Notes: a model not told the origin generated them from the letters alone. Shown: positions 24,890 through 34,669, counted from the stretch's first letter. The stretch: DNA of 64,000 nt from Eopsaltria australis (GCA_034509425.1 JAVTVJ010011175.1:27871-91870), one strand, 5' to 3'. Numbers and translations are program-made.

Positions 24890-25230
24890 GGCTCCACTCA
24901 GCTCCGCCCGAGCCGAGAGGGGCTTCACTCTGCTGCCCCAAGCTAAGGAACCTTGCTGACTCCGCCCCACCTAACCCGGGCTTGGCCGGCTCCGTGCACA
25001 GCCTGGCGTGGGAGAGAGAGCTCGGGTGACCCTCTTGTAACTCGAATGCGGTCCTGCTGGCCCCACGGCACGGCCCGGCATGGGAGAGCAGCACAGGCAA
25101 GCTCCTCTCCCTGCAGCTCAGATGCGGCCCTGCCGGGCCGGCTCTGCGGAGCGGCTCGGCGCGAGAGAGAGCTTGGGCGGCCCCCTAGAGTTTGGATACG
25201 GCCGCGCCAACCCATGCAGGTGAGGCGCAG
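24890..25230 (+). repeat. GC-rich degenerate tandem repeat
   Basis: Imperfect units of roughly 70-80 bp share an A-TGCGG-CCTGC-GGCC core and a GAGAGAGCTCGGG-like motif. The block is CpG-rich in an AT-rich setting. Such variable repeats occur in some avian ERV internal regions. Confidence 0.5.
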
Positions 25231-25611
25231 CTTGGATGGAGAATGGTGCAGATGAACTCCTCTCCCTCAGCTCAAACACTGAGTATACTACACTTGAACA
25301 ACGTGGGCAGAGGTCATGTGACCATCGCCCAGCTGAAAGACAAATTAACTGTTTTCTTTCAATATCAAGATGGGACTTGAAAACATCCGTTTTTCCCCCC
25401 ACACAGAAAGAAAAGAAATGAATACACTTACAACAGGTACAACATAAAGACTCCAAGTTAATGAATGTAGCAAAGCTTATATTTAGAAAAAGAAGAGATG
25501 AGGAGTGCCTTGAGGCTGAAAATTTCTCTTGTAAAGACATGTTGATAAACTCGGCTATAATATACCCTGTAATATATGAACAATGGTTTAAAAGGGGGGA
25601 AAAAAGGGGGG

Positions 25612-26177
25612 TGTAATGTTCTAGGTATAAGCAGTGGACTAAGACTCTTGTGTATAAGATTTCCTTGCCCCAGGAATAATAGAAGACTTGTGTTGCCAAT
25701 AAGGAGAAAAGGGGGTTTCGTTGCTGCTGTAATAGAAATGTTCATCCTCAAAAGAGTATCTCCATGACCATTATATGTCCACTTCTAGTAGCCCTGGGAA
25801 AGCTACTGAAGTGGGAAGGGTTTCTAGAACAAGCAAATCTTTTCCTTAGGGGTGTTGCTTACTGGGAGGCTGACAACCATAGGAACTGTATTTCCTATGG
25901 AGAAACAACATAATAGAGCAAGAGAAAACTTCTCTCCCTACATGAAGTGAGAAAAAACTGTTCCAGAGGTGGTATTTAACTACAAGTTGAAGTGTTGCCT
26001 TTTCTATGGTCAGTGGGAAAGAAATTAAGAGGAGGGGGGTGGGGGAAAATGTGTTATAAAGGTTTTGTTCTGATTCCTGATTATTATTATTCCTGTTTTA
26101 AGTCTTTTAATAAATTCTTTTTATATTCCTTAAAGTATAAACCTACTTTGCCTACTATTAATCCTTATCTCACAGCA
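25612..26177 (+). mobile_element. LTR of the nested pol element
   Basis: It follows a strong polypurine tract and begins TGTAATGTTC. Its TC-rich end gives way to pol-derived sequence. This is the 3' LTR of the nested element. The precise last base (26173 or 26177) is undecided. Confidence 0.65.
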
Positions 26178-26229
26178 AAAATCAAATAATTTTGGTAAGT
26201 GTGCTGGCATTTAGCCAAAAAACTCAAAT

Positions 26230-27213
26230 AGGCGCATTAAAACCACTACAAATTGGTCTTTCCACCCGGTTGCGATTCCCCAAACCTCAAAACCACAACA
26301 GATTGGCAATAGCCATGCCAATCGGATTAGGCCTGGGCTACCTGTGAACCTCATCCTTGTCAACTGAAATTCACCTCTTATGAGGAACCCTTGGGAATAT
26401 CCTTGTGCTCTCATCATGCAGTGGGAAGAAAAATATCCACGGCCACTACACATCCTCAAGTGGGTCTTTTTACCCATCAAACCTCCTAAAACTGTTTCGA
26501 CTAGAATGGAATGCTTTGCCCAACTCCTCATGAAAGGACGAATGCGTTTTATTGAACTTCTGGGTCGAGATCCAAATACTGTATTTCTTCCAATGGTCCA
26601 TTTTTACCTGGAATGGGGTCTTCGACATTCTGAGGATTTACACACTATATTACTCGGATTTACAGGAACTATTTCTAACCAGTACCCTCCTTCTAAGCTT
26701 TTAACTCTTCTAAAAGGACAAGTAATGGAACAACGCCCATGTCTATCAGAGACTCCTTTGAATGGCATCACTGTTTTCACTGATGCTGGAAAGCATTCCC
26801 GAAAGGCGGCCTGTACCTGGTTTTCACAACAAGGGACATGGGAAAAGAAAAATTTAATGGGTGATACAGATGACTCATTGCAAACACTTGAGCTCAAAGC
26901 AGTTGTATGGGCTTTTAGCTATTGGCCTTCAGTTGCTCTTAATATTGTGTCAGATTCTTTGTATGTAGTAGGTGTAGTCAAACATATTGAGTGAGCAATG
27001 ATAAGGGAAGTGAAAAATCAGGCTTTTAACATCCTCATCACTCATTTATTGAATCTGGTTAACCAACGTAATGTCCCTTATTTTATAACTCACATTCGCA
27101 GTCACTCCATGCACAGAGGTTTAGCTATTGACAACGAAATGGCCGATAGGTTGGTAGCTCCTGCATGGACAGGTTTACCAGTTGACACCTTTGCTCAGGC
27201 GCAGTTCTCATGA
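26230..27213 (+). pseudogene. pol: Retroviral RT connection and RNase H, defective
   Basis: The 204-codon frame at 26380-26994 contains the connection domain and RNase H, with TVFTDAGKHSRKAACTW, the glutamate in LQTLELKAVVW, and NIVSDSLYVV. These are three of the four acidic catalytic positions. A stop (TGA, 26992-26994) precedes a further in-frame segment ending in the NEMADRL motif of RNase H (27138-27158). Confidence 0.9.
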
Positions 27214-28067
27214 CTTTTTCCATCAGTCAGCCAAAATGCTAGTAAAACAGTTCAGGATGCCATTATTAGATGTATTAGATGCCCAGGGAATTGTCAAGTC
27301 TTGTCCATCATGTCAGGAAAATGGATTCAGCCTAGGTATTGGAGTTAACCCTAGGGGATTGAAACCTTTGCAATTGTGACAAATGGATGTCATGCATATC
27401 AATGAATTTGGTCACCTCAAATATGTTCACATGTGCATTGACACCTTTTCTCAGGCAATCTGGGCAACGGCCCAAACAGGGGAGATGGCCTGACATGTGG
27501 AAAGGCATTTGTACAGTTCTTTTGCAGTACTCAGTGTCCCAGCAAAGCTCAAAACAGACAATGGGCCAGGATACAGATCTTTATGCTTTGCTCAGTTTTG
27601 TAATCTCTGGGGTATTACTCATGACACCGGTATTCCACATGTTCCTACTGGTCAGGCCATTATAGAACGTGCACATCAAATGTTAAAAGGCTTGTTAAAA
27701 CAAAAGGGGGGAACCTCGGGTATGTCTCCACAAGAGAAGTTACGTAAAGCCCTATATGTGCTTAACTATCTGCGGTTAGCAAAAGATAGTCAGGAACCAC
27801 CAATGTTGGTACACAGCTTGGCGCTTCGGCCAGATGGATAGTGGAATCCTAGTGAGGTATAGAGATCCAAAAACAGGTGAATGGAAAGGTCCTGCCACAG
27901 TTAAACTAACAGGAAGAGGATATATGTGTTTGCTTACAGGGGACGGATTGATCTGGATACCAGCAAGATGGACTAAGCCATATCACCCTGATGCTGAACC
28001 TGGAAACGCTGAGACAGCGACTAACCAGATACCAACAAACACTGACACCACTGCTGAGACAACTTAA
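27190..28067 (+). pseudogene. pol: Retroviral integrase, defective
   Basis: The N-terminal HHCC zinc domain is recognisable (HDFFHQSAK and SCPSC, 27208-27315). Core motifs follow: MDV near 27384, TDNGPGY near 27557, and a catalytic glutamate in IIERAHQ near 27660. The C-terminal domain (27834-28067) has the tryptophan-rich SH3-like fold residues GLIWIPARWTKPYH. Stops and frame changes near 27213, 27378, 27495 and 27840 break it. Confidence 0.9.
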
Positions 28068-28674
28068 TCCACACTACACCTTGTCAGCAAACTCACCTGA
28101 TTTGTTAGCAGATTTGGGGATAATTGTAGAAGGGATTGGACCCTACTCCTTAGACAACAAAGAGTTACAGAATCAGGCAACAGACGCGCGCCCCACACAC
28201 GGCATGGCCTGTAAGCCATGGGTGTGCGTGCGTTGTCTGGGACGTAACAGGGAAACGTGGAGAGTAGTCCGTCGACAGACTCCAATGACAATTGATCCTT
28301 CAGTGTTTTCCTGTGACCACTGTGCAGGTCAATTAGCAAGATATAGTCTGGCTGACTTTCTCTGTGCCTTATTGGGACCAAACCACAGGCATCCTGATCC
28401 ACCTCAGCCTTTGCAATCACCTTTGATTAGACAGTTTAATTTTGTACAAGACTTGCAGCTTTTAGAAACTTTAGAGCAACGCATTTTAGGTTATATGGTA
28501 TATAGGTTAGCAAGAAGAGTAGCAAGTAGGAACTTAATTAATGGTAGTAGAGTTATAGACAGTTGTTGTGGGGAAGGAATGCAAGTCCCTCGTAGTTGGC
28601 AGGTAGATCGACAGGACTGGGAAGAACAAAAAAGGAGATGGCAATACAGACGCAAGCCATGGCAGTGGTGGTGA
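27991..28674 (+). CDS. Uncharacterised 227-codon ORF between integrase and env
   Basis: I do not recognise this protein. It is the longest intact frame in the provirus. It starts inside the integrase end (77-nt overlap, other frame) and ends 79 nt into the env signal-peptide frame. Cysteines at residues 74, 79, 82, 108 and 111 form C-X4-C-X2-C and C-X2-C pairs about 26 residues apart, like a zinc ribbon or treble clef. The N-terminus is Leu/Gln-rich. The C-terminus (residues 201-227) is basic and tryptophan-rich, without a membrane segment. The inverted copy is also open, with one visible substitution (Arg/Lys at residue 87). Its placement is that of accessory proteins made from spliced RNAs in other retroviruses. 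Function is unknown. Confidence 0.65.
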   Translation: MLNLETLRQRLTRYQQTLTPLLRQLNPHYTLSANSPDLLADLGIIVEGIGPYSLDNKELQNQATDARPTHGMACKPWVCVRCLGRNRETWRVVRRQTPMTIDPSVFSCDHCAGQLARYSLADFLCALLGPNHRHPDPPQPLQSPLIRQFNFVQDLQLLETLEQRILGYMVYRLARRVASRNLINGSRVIDSCCGEGMQVPRSWQVDRQDWEEQKRRWQYRRKPWQWW

Positions 28675-29272
28675 TGTTAATAGTTTTGAGTTTATATGAG
28701 GTTTCTGGATTACATAAAATAAACCCCAGACAGAAAATGTGGATCACCTGGGCTAATCAAACAGGACAGGCATCATTTTGCCTATCTATGGCAACACCGT
28801 CTGATCCATTTCACGCTTGTCTGATAGGAGTCCCATACTTAAGATTGTAGGATTGGAAAGGATGGGTAAAAACACATCCATACTAAACAAAGGTATAATA
28901 AACCGAACATGTTATGCCACCTTTGCCAAGTGCCCCTTCTGCTATATCAATCAAACCGCCATAGCAGCGGGTCTGATAATTAATAACTTAAACCAGTCAA
29001 TGCCCTGGGATCCCCAAGAACTCGATTTGGTAGGCTCAACATTTGGGAATAACTCTTATATTCTTACTGGAAGACCAGCATTCACAGGAGTTGAATTTTA
29101 TAAGCAGCATCATTGGACATCCTGGACTAATGTATCGAGCGCCTCTAAGTGGTTTAAGTATCAAAATAACAATGGTTATTGTAATGGCAGTTTAGGAGCA
29201 GAAACAAGAGGCAGCAGATTTGCTATTTGGAACAATGATACAGCCAAAGAATTTGAATTGAAAGCTGGCCTG
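28596..29272 (+). pseudogene. env: Retroviral env surface subunit, truncated and frameshifted
   Basis: The start at 28596 or the internal Met at 28638 leads into a hydrophobic signal peptide (AVVVMLIVLSLYEVSG) and an SU-like segment. The frame stops at 28848. SU-like sequence with several N-glycosylation sites (NRT, NQT, NQS, NVS, NGS, NDT) continues in another frame from 28817 to about 29272. There it is cut by foreign sequence. The C-terminal SU/TM part resumes at 32278. Confidence 0.85.
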
Positions 29273-29283
29273 GAGACATCTGA

Positions 29284-29515
29284 GCATGGAACGGCCGGGG
29301 GAGGCCTGATCTGCTTCTTGGTAGGAGGCAGGGGATGGGCCCCCACTGCCTACAGGTTTGTGGAGTGGCTGGGTGTCCAGCCTGCTCCTTGATGGGAGGT
29401 TGAGGAGAGATCCTTGCTTCCTACAGGTTTGTGGAGCAGCTGGGTGCCCAGCCTGCTTCTTGGTGGGAGGCTGGGCAGAGATCCCTGCTTCCTACAAGTT
29501 TTGTGGAGCGGCTGA
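29284..29515 (+). repeat. 71-bp tandem repeat, about three units
   Basis: The phrase CTACAGGTTTGTGGAG recurs at 29351, 29422 and (changed) 29493, a period of 71 bp. Units carry a CCTGCT-CTTG-TGGGAGG core. The array is repeated in the inverted copy (41000-41228). Confidence 0.85.
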
Positions 29516-29599
29516 GAAAGCTCGGTTCGCACCATTGTAAGGGAAGGGGGAGAAGCCCCCACTTCCTGTGTTCCAGCTGTAGAAAGTTTTTTCCAAGAT

Positions 29600-30110
29600 T
29601 TTAAGGCAAGGGCGGCTCCCGGACTCCCGGGACGGCTCCTCTAGCAGGGCGGTCACTCCCCCGTGATAGAAGCGGGGCACCAGCCGCTCTGAGAGGGGCG
29701 GAGGTGACTCCTGCCATTGCCCTGGTGACGGCCAGGGGATGCGCGGGGGAGCGGTGCCAGGGACCGAACCGGGACCGGGGTCGCCGCTGCGCCGCTTCGG
29801 CCCTGCTCCGGCGGAGGAGGGGCCGCCGCTGCACAGCCACGGCCCGGCTCGCCCGCCTCCCCTGGGCCCCGCCCGCACCGGCCCGGAGCGGGCTGTGAGT
29901 GTGAGATCTACGGGCAGGAACGGCCCTATCGCACTTTCCACAGTAACGAGTTTTGTTTTAGAGACACCCGAGAGCCGCTGTGAGCAGCAGCACGGGCCGA
30001 GCGCGGGCGAGCCGGGGGTGCCCCTGGGCGGGGGTGCCTGCATGCCACGCCCTGTCCCCAGCCTTGCGGCGGGCAGCGAGCGCTCTTTGTCTGCTCTGGT
30101 GCGCACTCAA
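29600..30110 (+). other. CpG-rich segment inside the retroviral insertion
   Basis: About 500 bp dense in CpG and GGC/GCC, including GCCGCCGCTGC and CGGCGGAGGAGG, in strong contrast to the surrounding AT-rich DNA. Overlapping open frames on both strands follow from the base composition and are not evidence of a gene. It looks like a CpG-island promoter or first exon, or a GC-rich proviral leader. Origin is unknown. Confidence 0.6.
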
Positions 30111-30277
30111 AAGGGAAACACGGGCCCAAAGAACAAGAAGCCGTTTTTAGGCTCCCTTAAACCATGCTATAAGTAAGCAGAGTCCTGTGTTAACAAATAT
30201 CTTAGGATGGTTTACTGAGTTACATTTTAAAAAGATCTTCTCCTGTATCCCTGTGAGTAAAAAAGACCAAGGACTCT

Positions 30278-30905
30278 TTGCTATTATGTAAAAGAATCCT
30301 GAAACTGGAGAACTGGGGCAGTCAGCAACTGAAAATTGCTGCATCCATCCAGCAGCTAAGAATTGATCCATCCAACAGTTGCATGCAACCCCTTGTAAGT
30401 TTGTTCTGTGAACATGGAGGACATGGACCCTCTGCCATGCTACTGAAACTGAATAATGTTATACTGAAAACGTTTGCTGTCAATCCTAGTATGTCTCTGT
30501 TCCCAGCACTAACTGATTATGTATGTAAGTTTGATGGTTTGCAGACCATGGAAGAAGCCTATTCCAGCAGACCAGACCTGAAGGATGTGCCAGACTGGGA
30601 GCTGTATGCAGATGAGAGCAGCTTCATGCAAGATGGCAAACAAAAGACAGGTTATGCAGTGACAACCATGAACCAGGTAACCAAGAGAAAAGCCTTGCCA
30701 TCAAATGTATCATCACAAAAAGCTGAACTGATTACATCAATGAAAGATCTAGAACTGAGCAAAGTCATCTGGAAGGAAGGAAGACTGGCAACTATTCAAG
30801 CCTGGAGACTGAGTCTATGTTGAATGGAGGGACAGTAACCTTACAAGCTGAGTGGAAAGGGTCATTCCAAGTCCTGACTACCCTCACCAAATCCAAAGCT
30901 ACTGG
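30278..30905 (+). pseudogene. Gamma-like pol remnant (RNase H start and integrase end)
   Basis: The 181-codon frame includes DWELYADESSFMQDGK and GYAVTTMNQV, which match the start of class I (gamma-like) RNase H, followed by ALPSNVSSQKAELI. At about 30830 the sequence jumps to the integrase C-terminus (FQVLTTLTKSKA, then HCSRVKK after a stop). The region between is deleted. This is a different retroviral class from the surrounding provirus. Confidence 0.8.
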
Positions 30906-31129
30906 CAGAGAGCCTTGAATTCACTGCTCCAGAGTTAAGAAGACGTCTGCTCCTTAGACAACCAGAAAAGGGAGACTGATACAAATTGGGATGATATGAT
31001 TTAAACTGTTCTTTTGTACCTCTTATCTGTACAGTTGGTAACCATGATTCAAATTTGGTCCTAAAATTTGCATGTAACTCTAGTCCAAAATGTATCCAAA
31101 AGCTCTTCATAAGAACAACTTGTCAAAGT

Positions 31130-31477
31130 GGTATTGGATATGAGAATCTGGCCTGGTAAGTTTTGCCCCAAGATAAAGATCAGTCCTGTGCCCATGGAGC
31201 TGTGACTCCAAATGTAATATTTAATCATATTAAGGGCTGTTGACAAAGCAAAATGGCTCTTAATTTCCTACTAGCCACAAAATCATTAATACTGGTTGTT
31301 GTTCTTATGCAGATCAGAGTGAAAAAAAAATTTTTTTAGAAATTTGGTTAAAATTTGAAAGCAAACTCAAATTCGACACCAAGTAACTCTCAAAAGAGCT
31401 TACTGAACCTTGAATATCTTCAGTACACTCACTTCATGGTTACCAAACTGAACCTAGATAAAAGAAATGTTCATAGA
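31130..31477 (+). other. Degraded gamma-like ERV interior
   Basis: Sequence between the integrase remnant and the nested LTR. It is probably env-derived but has no clear motif. Confidence 0.35.
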
Positions 31478-31819
31478 TGTCACACGGGCGGACATGAAAG
31501 AATCAGGCACTCAGTCAAGTCACAGAGCCACCAAGGCTGGCAGGAGAGAAGAAGAGAGACAGACTCTCTTTATTCTTACATTTATACCTTTTCATATACA
31601 ATCATGGATTGGACAATGAGGTTACCACCTCTCCAATTCCATAGGTAAGAAACCCAGTCCATCAACCTTCTCCGCCTTCGGGAAAGGAATGACAAACAAT
31701 ACCAAAGGTACAAAACAATCCTTGGCCGGTTAGCTAAACATGGACTATGTTTACATAAAATCTATGAGAACCTTTGCTACCAAGTATCAACACAGCACAC
31801 TGTAAAAATCAGGGCGACA
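31478..31819 (-). mobile_element. Nested solo LTR, antisense, TSD CATAG
   Basis: The ends TGTC and GACA are inverted. CATAG lies at 31472-31476 (with one extra A before the LTR) and at 31820-31824. TATAAA and AATAAA are in order on the minus strand around 31560-31590. The same LTR is at 38693-39034 in the inverted copy, so it inserted before the arms were duplicated. Confidence 0.8.
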
Positions 31820-31941
31820 CATAGTAGCTGTAGTTATAATTGGCATCTGTATAACAACTAGTGGGATGGCCAGTTGTATAAACCAATGGTATGGTTAAGT
31901 GCAGAGTAGAGACTAGACAAGATAGAGTCTTGTTAGTCTCT

Positions 31942-32277
31942 AAAAAAGGGGGAATGATGCTGTTTGGTTTCTGCCTTTTTGTTCTTTTATATGTTCTCTG
32001 TACTCTTTGCACATATATTTGTAGCTCTGTAGCCTTTTGTATTAATAGCTAGTTTTCCCACTACTTTTCCATGGTCTTTCCCTAAGCAGAAAGACAAAAC
32101 AAATTCCAGAGCTCCAAGCCCCAGGGGGGTACAAGGCCCTATCCTATCTCGGTTCTTCCTGGGAACCAAGGCCGGAAACAACTCTGAGGTGCATTTTCAT
32201 AAACAAAGCAGAGCCAGTGCTGAGAGGGGGGCTCCAGAGAAGGGGCTGGACCTGGGGGGGGGGGGGGGGGGGGGGAA
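31942..32277 (+). mobile_element. Polypurine tract and LTR of the gamma-like remnant
   Basis: A6G5AA at 31942-31954 directly precedes TGATGCTGTTTGG, the start of an LTR. LTR sequence runs at least to about 32250, then a run of 22 G (32254-32275), then env TM. Other copies lie at 38272-38568 and 43432-43689. I found no clean CA end. Confidence 0.7.
32254..32275 (+). repeat. Poly-G tract, 22 G
   Basis: This uninterrupted G run sits exactly at the junction of the gamma-like LTR and env TM. The equivalent tract in the inverted copy is 8 C (38255-38262). Long G runs are often mis-sized in assemblies. Confidence 0.95.
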
Positions 32278-32922
32278 TTGAATCACCACTTGTTCTCCTT
32301 ATTGGTGCTTTTGATCAATTATGCTAATTTCCTAAAAGCCATAAATATGTCCTCACCCCTGGAGGGGGTGGGCTTTTATGGACACCTTTCCATAACTGCT
32401 CCTGAAGACCTTCAAAATAAAGATCCCCTTTTATATTACCTCCTTGCTAAAATGATCTCGAGTTTCTTTTCCAGGTTGGGGGAAAAGGCAACAGATGTAC
32501 TACAAAATGTCAGTAGAATTAGAACAAAACGATCAGTAGAACAACTGGGCCCTAATTGTAAGGATAAGGTGGAATTACAAGGGAAAGTAGCCCGAGTATT
32601 GTTGTCACTGCCAGGAGCTGCAGCTGGAAATGCCCTGCGAGAACTAAACCATCTAGCTTGCTGCACAGCTAAACAACTAAACCTAACGTCAAGCATAATT
32701 TCAGAACTCTTACAGGACATTGAGGGTGTTAGGCATGCAGTGCTGCAAAACAGAGCCGCTATAGACTTCTTGTTATTGGCTCAAGGCCATGGTTGTGAAG
32801 AGTTTGATGGAATGTGCTGTATGAATCTATCTGATCACTCTCAATCAATTCATGCTCATTTACAACAATTGAGGGAAAACATGAAGAAGATAAGGATAGT
32901 GGAATTGCCTTTGGGAGGTTAG
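32278..32922 (+). pseudogene. env: Retroviral env: SU end and TM subunit, alpha/gamma type
   Basis: The open frame of 214 codons has the SU C-terminus, a furin-type site RTKR (32521-32532), and TM. TM carries the immunosuppressive-like heptad region and a C-X6-CC motif (CEEFDGMCC, 32797-32823), then NLSD. This TM type is found in alpha- and gammaretroviruses rather than classical betaretroviruses. The frame ends before the membrane anchor, and a hydrophobic segment follows in another frame (32930-33030). SU is detached 3 kb upstream, so no complete Env can be read. Confidence 0.9.
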
Positions 32923-33075
32923 TTAGCAGGCCTAGGTATTAAGGGATGGTTAATGGAGATTGCAAAGATGGGATTAATAGTTTTAGTGGTTATTATAATC
33001 ATAAGTGTATTATTGCCCTGCATCGTTACGTGTTTCATGAATGCAGTAGAAAAAAGTGTAAACCAGGTCTGGATT

Positions 33076-33098
33076 GCTCAAAGAGAAGAAGGGTGATT
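33076..33098 (+). other. Polypurine tract of the provirus
   Basis: AAAGAGAAGAAGGG just before the 3' LTR, the usual plus-strand primer site. Confidence 0.75.
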
Positions 33099-33485
33099 TG
33101 TGGAGAATAACTGTCTCCATCTGCGTGGACATAAGTAAGCAATTCAGCATCTTTAGATGAGAAATAGGCCTCTGTACAAGGTCATCTGAAAGACATCTGT
33201 GAGAGAGATGCAAAGACTGTAAATAATTCCCAGGTGTCTGAGGAGAAACTTGGCAGATGAAAATGTTATTGTAGCCTTCTGATACTTAGTGCTCTAATTA
33301 GAGTAGAGAAAATACCATGTGAAAGCTTTGTGTGAGAAAACACTGTGTGAACTGTAGAAGAAAAACTTATCACATAGCTTTATTTTTAGCACACTGTAGA
33401 ATAGAAGTATGCTTACTGCCTGAAATAAAACAGCTTCACTTTCAATCACATTGATCTGGCGTGATGTCCCATTATTTTCCCCGCA
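33099..33485 (+). mobile_element. 3' LTR of the provirus
   Basis: 387 bp, aligned end to end with 19546-19939. By eye there are roughly a dozen substitutions plus small indels (4 bp near the GAGAAAG stretch, about 4 bp at the ACTAACTTAG stretch). It ends CCCCGCA followed by the duplication GGAAAG. Confidence 0.95.
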
Positions 33486-33580
33486 GGAAAGTATTCTGGC
33501 TCACCACAGAACTGTAAGGACAGGAAGGTAGGTGTCAAAATGTGCATGTAAATCTCAACTTTAGTTGCTTGTTGGAGAGC

Positions 33581-34220
33581 TGTCACGATCCGCTAACACA
33601 AGCAGGAGTCGTGATGGTTCGTTACCCGAATATCAGAGTGCAAATGAAATAGGGACAAGTATTTTTGTTTCAAACAAAATCAAAAGCACCTTTATTGAGT
33701 GCCAGCAACACAATTATGCAATAGAGGAGAGAAAGAAATATAGGATTGGGAGAGAGAGAGAGAAAGGGGGATTATAGCTACCACAGCACGACTAAGTCCT
33801 CGTAGTCTGGAGCTGATGGATTCCATCTCGTCCATGGGGAGATCTCATAGGGGTCTTTTTTGAGAGTCTCTTTATAGTTTTTTCGAAAGCGAGGGGCAGG
33901 TAACCAAGAGGTGAGGTAATCCTTCCAGAGGCGAGGGGCAAATGGCAATGAGGTGGAGGAGTAAGGCCCATTGTTTTGGGGTGCAGGTGCAGGTGCACAA
34001 ATCAGATCGTTCCTGTGCAGTCTTTTTCACCCTGGTAGCGAGAGCGACACAGTCTCACAGGCATGTGTACACCTCTGCACCTGGCAGGCATCCCACCAGG
34101 ATCTGACCCGGATTTCTTTGTGCAAAAATCCTCTTTCCCCTTTGGGGTCTTTGGGTTTTCAGTCTCTGTTTCTGTAGATGGTCGTGAGGCAGATGACGGA
34201 TTTCCGCACAGTCTCTGACA
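33581..34220 (-). mobile_element. Solo LTR, 640 bp, antisense, TSD AGAGC
   Basis: The ends are TGTCACGATC and CTCTGACA, with duplication AGAGC at 33576-33580 and 34221-34225. AATAAA is on the minus strand (about 33692). It lies 95 bp beyond the provirus. A GAGA run lies inside at 33750-33768. Confidence 0.9.
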
Positions 34221-34669
34221 AGAGCCTAGGGGGAAACTCAGCTGAACAGCCCCTAGCTGTCTAAACTGGGGTTTTAAGAGCTCCTAAAGCTTATTTTGAC
34301 TGTATTAAACAAATATGTGTTTGTTCTAGTGGGTGCTTAGGCATCTAGTGAACATACTGGTGCATGCACTCTAAATTTAGGTATCTACACCTCAAAATTA
34401 CACCTCTCATTTTATGCTTTATAATGTCTGGACAGAGTTTGTTTCATTATCTGATCACTAGTGAAAAATTGCAAATAGCATAAGCTAGTAATATTTAAGA
34501 ACAACCAGTATAATTGTCGGAAATGCATTTATTTGATATTGAATCCGATTACATATTTTATTATGTTTTCAAAATTTATTAATACAGAGTAGCTGCAGTA
34601 ATTTGACATTTTAATGGCAAATAATGATGTAATTTTTAAAATCTCCTTTAAAAACTGCCCCTAACCCAG
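34221..34669. other. Intron, no other feature
   Basis: AT-rich intron sequence ending in the acceptor ccctaacccag. Confidence 0.5.

Larger units (their letters stand above)
24717..26177 (+). mobile_element. 5'-truncated ERV nested in pol
   Basis: Pol homology stops near 24710 and resumes near 26230. Between them lies a GC-rich block (24780-25250), then a polypurine tract of A and G runs at 25590-25611, then an LTR starting TGTAATG at 25612 and ending around 26173-26177 (CTCACAGCA). AATAAA occurs near 26108. No 5' LTR or target duplication was found, so the left edge is uncertain and the element is incomplete. Confidence 0.7.
29273..32277 (+). mobile_element. Composite insertion splitting env (gamma-like ERV remnant)
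   Basis: About 3 kb separate env SU from TM. In order it has a 71-bp tandem repeat, a CpG-rich segment, class I pol remnants, a nested antisense LTR, a polypurine tract (31942-31954) and an LTR. Everything is also present in the inverted copy. No 5' LTR is visible at the left edge and no duplication was found, so the element is incomplete or rearranged. Confidence 0.8.
27145..32494 (+). repeat. Left arm of a ~5.2-kb inverted repeat
   Basis: This segment (integrase to env TM) reappears inverted at 38036-43367. Coordinates pair with a constant sum of 70512 over about 5 kb, meaning almost no indels. Near 32254 the constant changes to 70530 because of a G-tract length difference and a few small changes. 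Only scattered substitutions are visible by eye. Confidence 0.95.
19546..33485 (+). mobile_element. Class II (beta-like) provirus, 13.9 kb, with nested insertions
   Basis: Two matching LTRs (19546-19939 and 33099-33485) enclose gag, dUTPase, protease, RT, RNase H, integrase and env in order. The host duplication GGAAAG at 19540-19545 and 33486-33491 is perfect and 6 bp, as expected of alpha/beta-like retroviruses. It lies in sense orientation in a CFAP54 intron. About a dozen substitutions and some small indels separate the LTRs by eye, so the insertion is not recent. Other elements are nested at 20299-21151, about 24717-26177 and about 29273-32276. All the main viral genes are broken by stops, shifts or insertions. 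Confidence 0.95.

Noticed and set aside
29492..30176. 204- and 145-codon ORFs on opposite strands in the CpG-rich block, and mirror copies at 40336-41020
   Set aside because: GC-rich DNA lacks stop codons by chance on both strands. The translations are low-complexity Pro/Arg/Gly.
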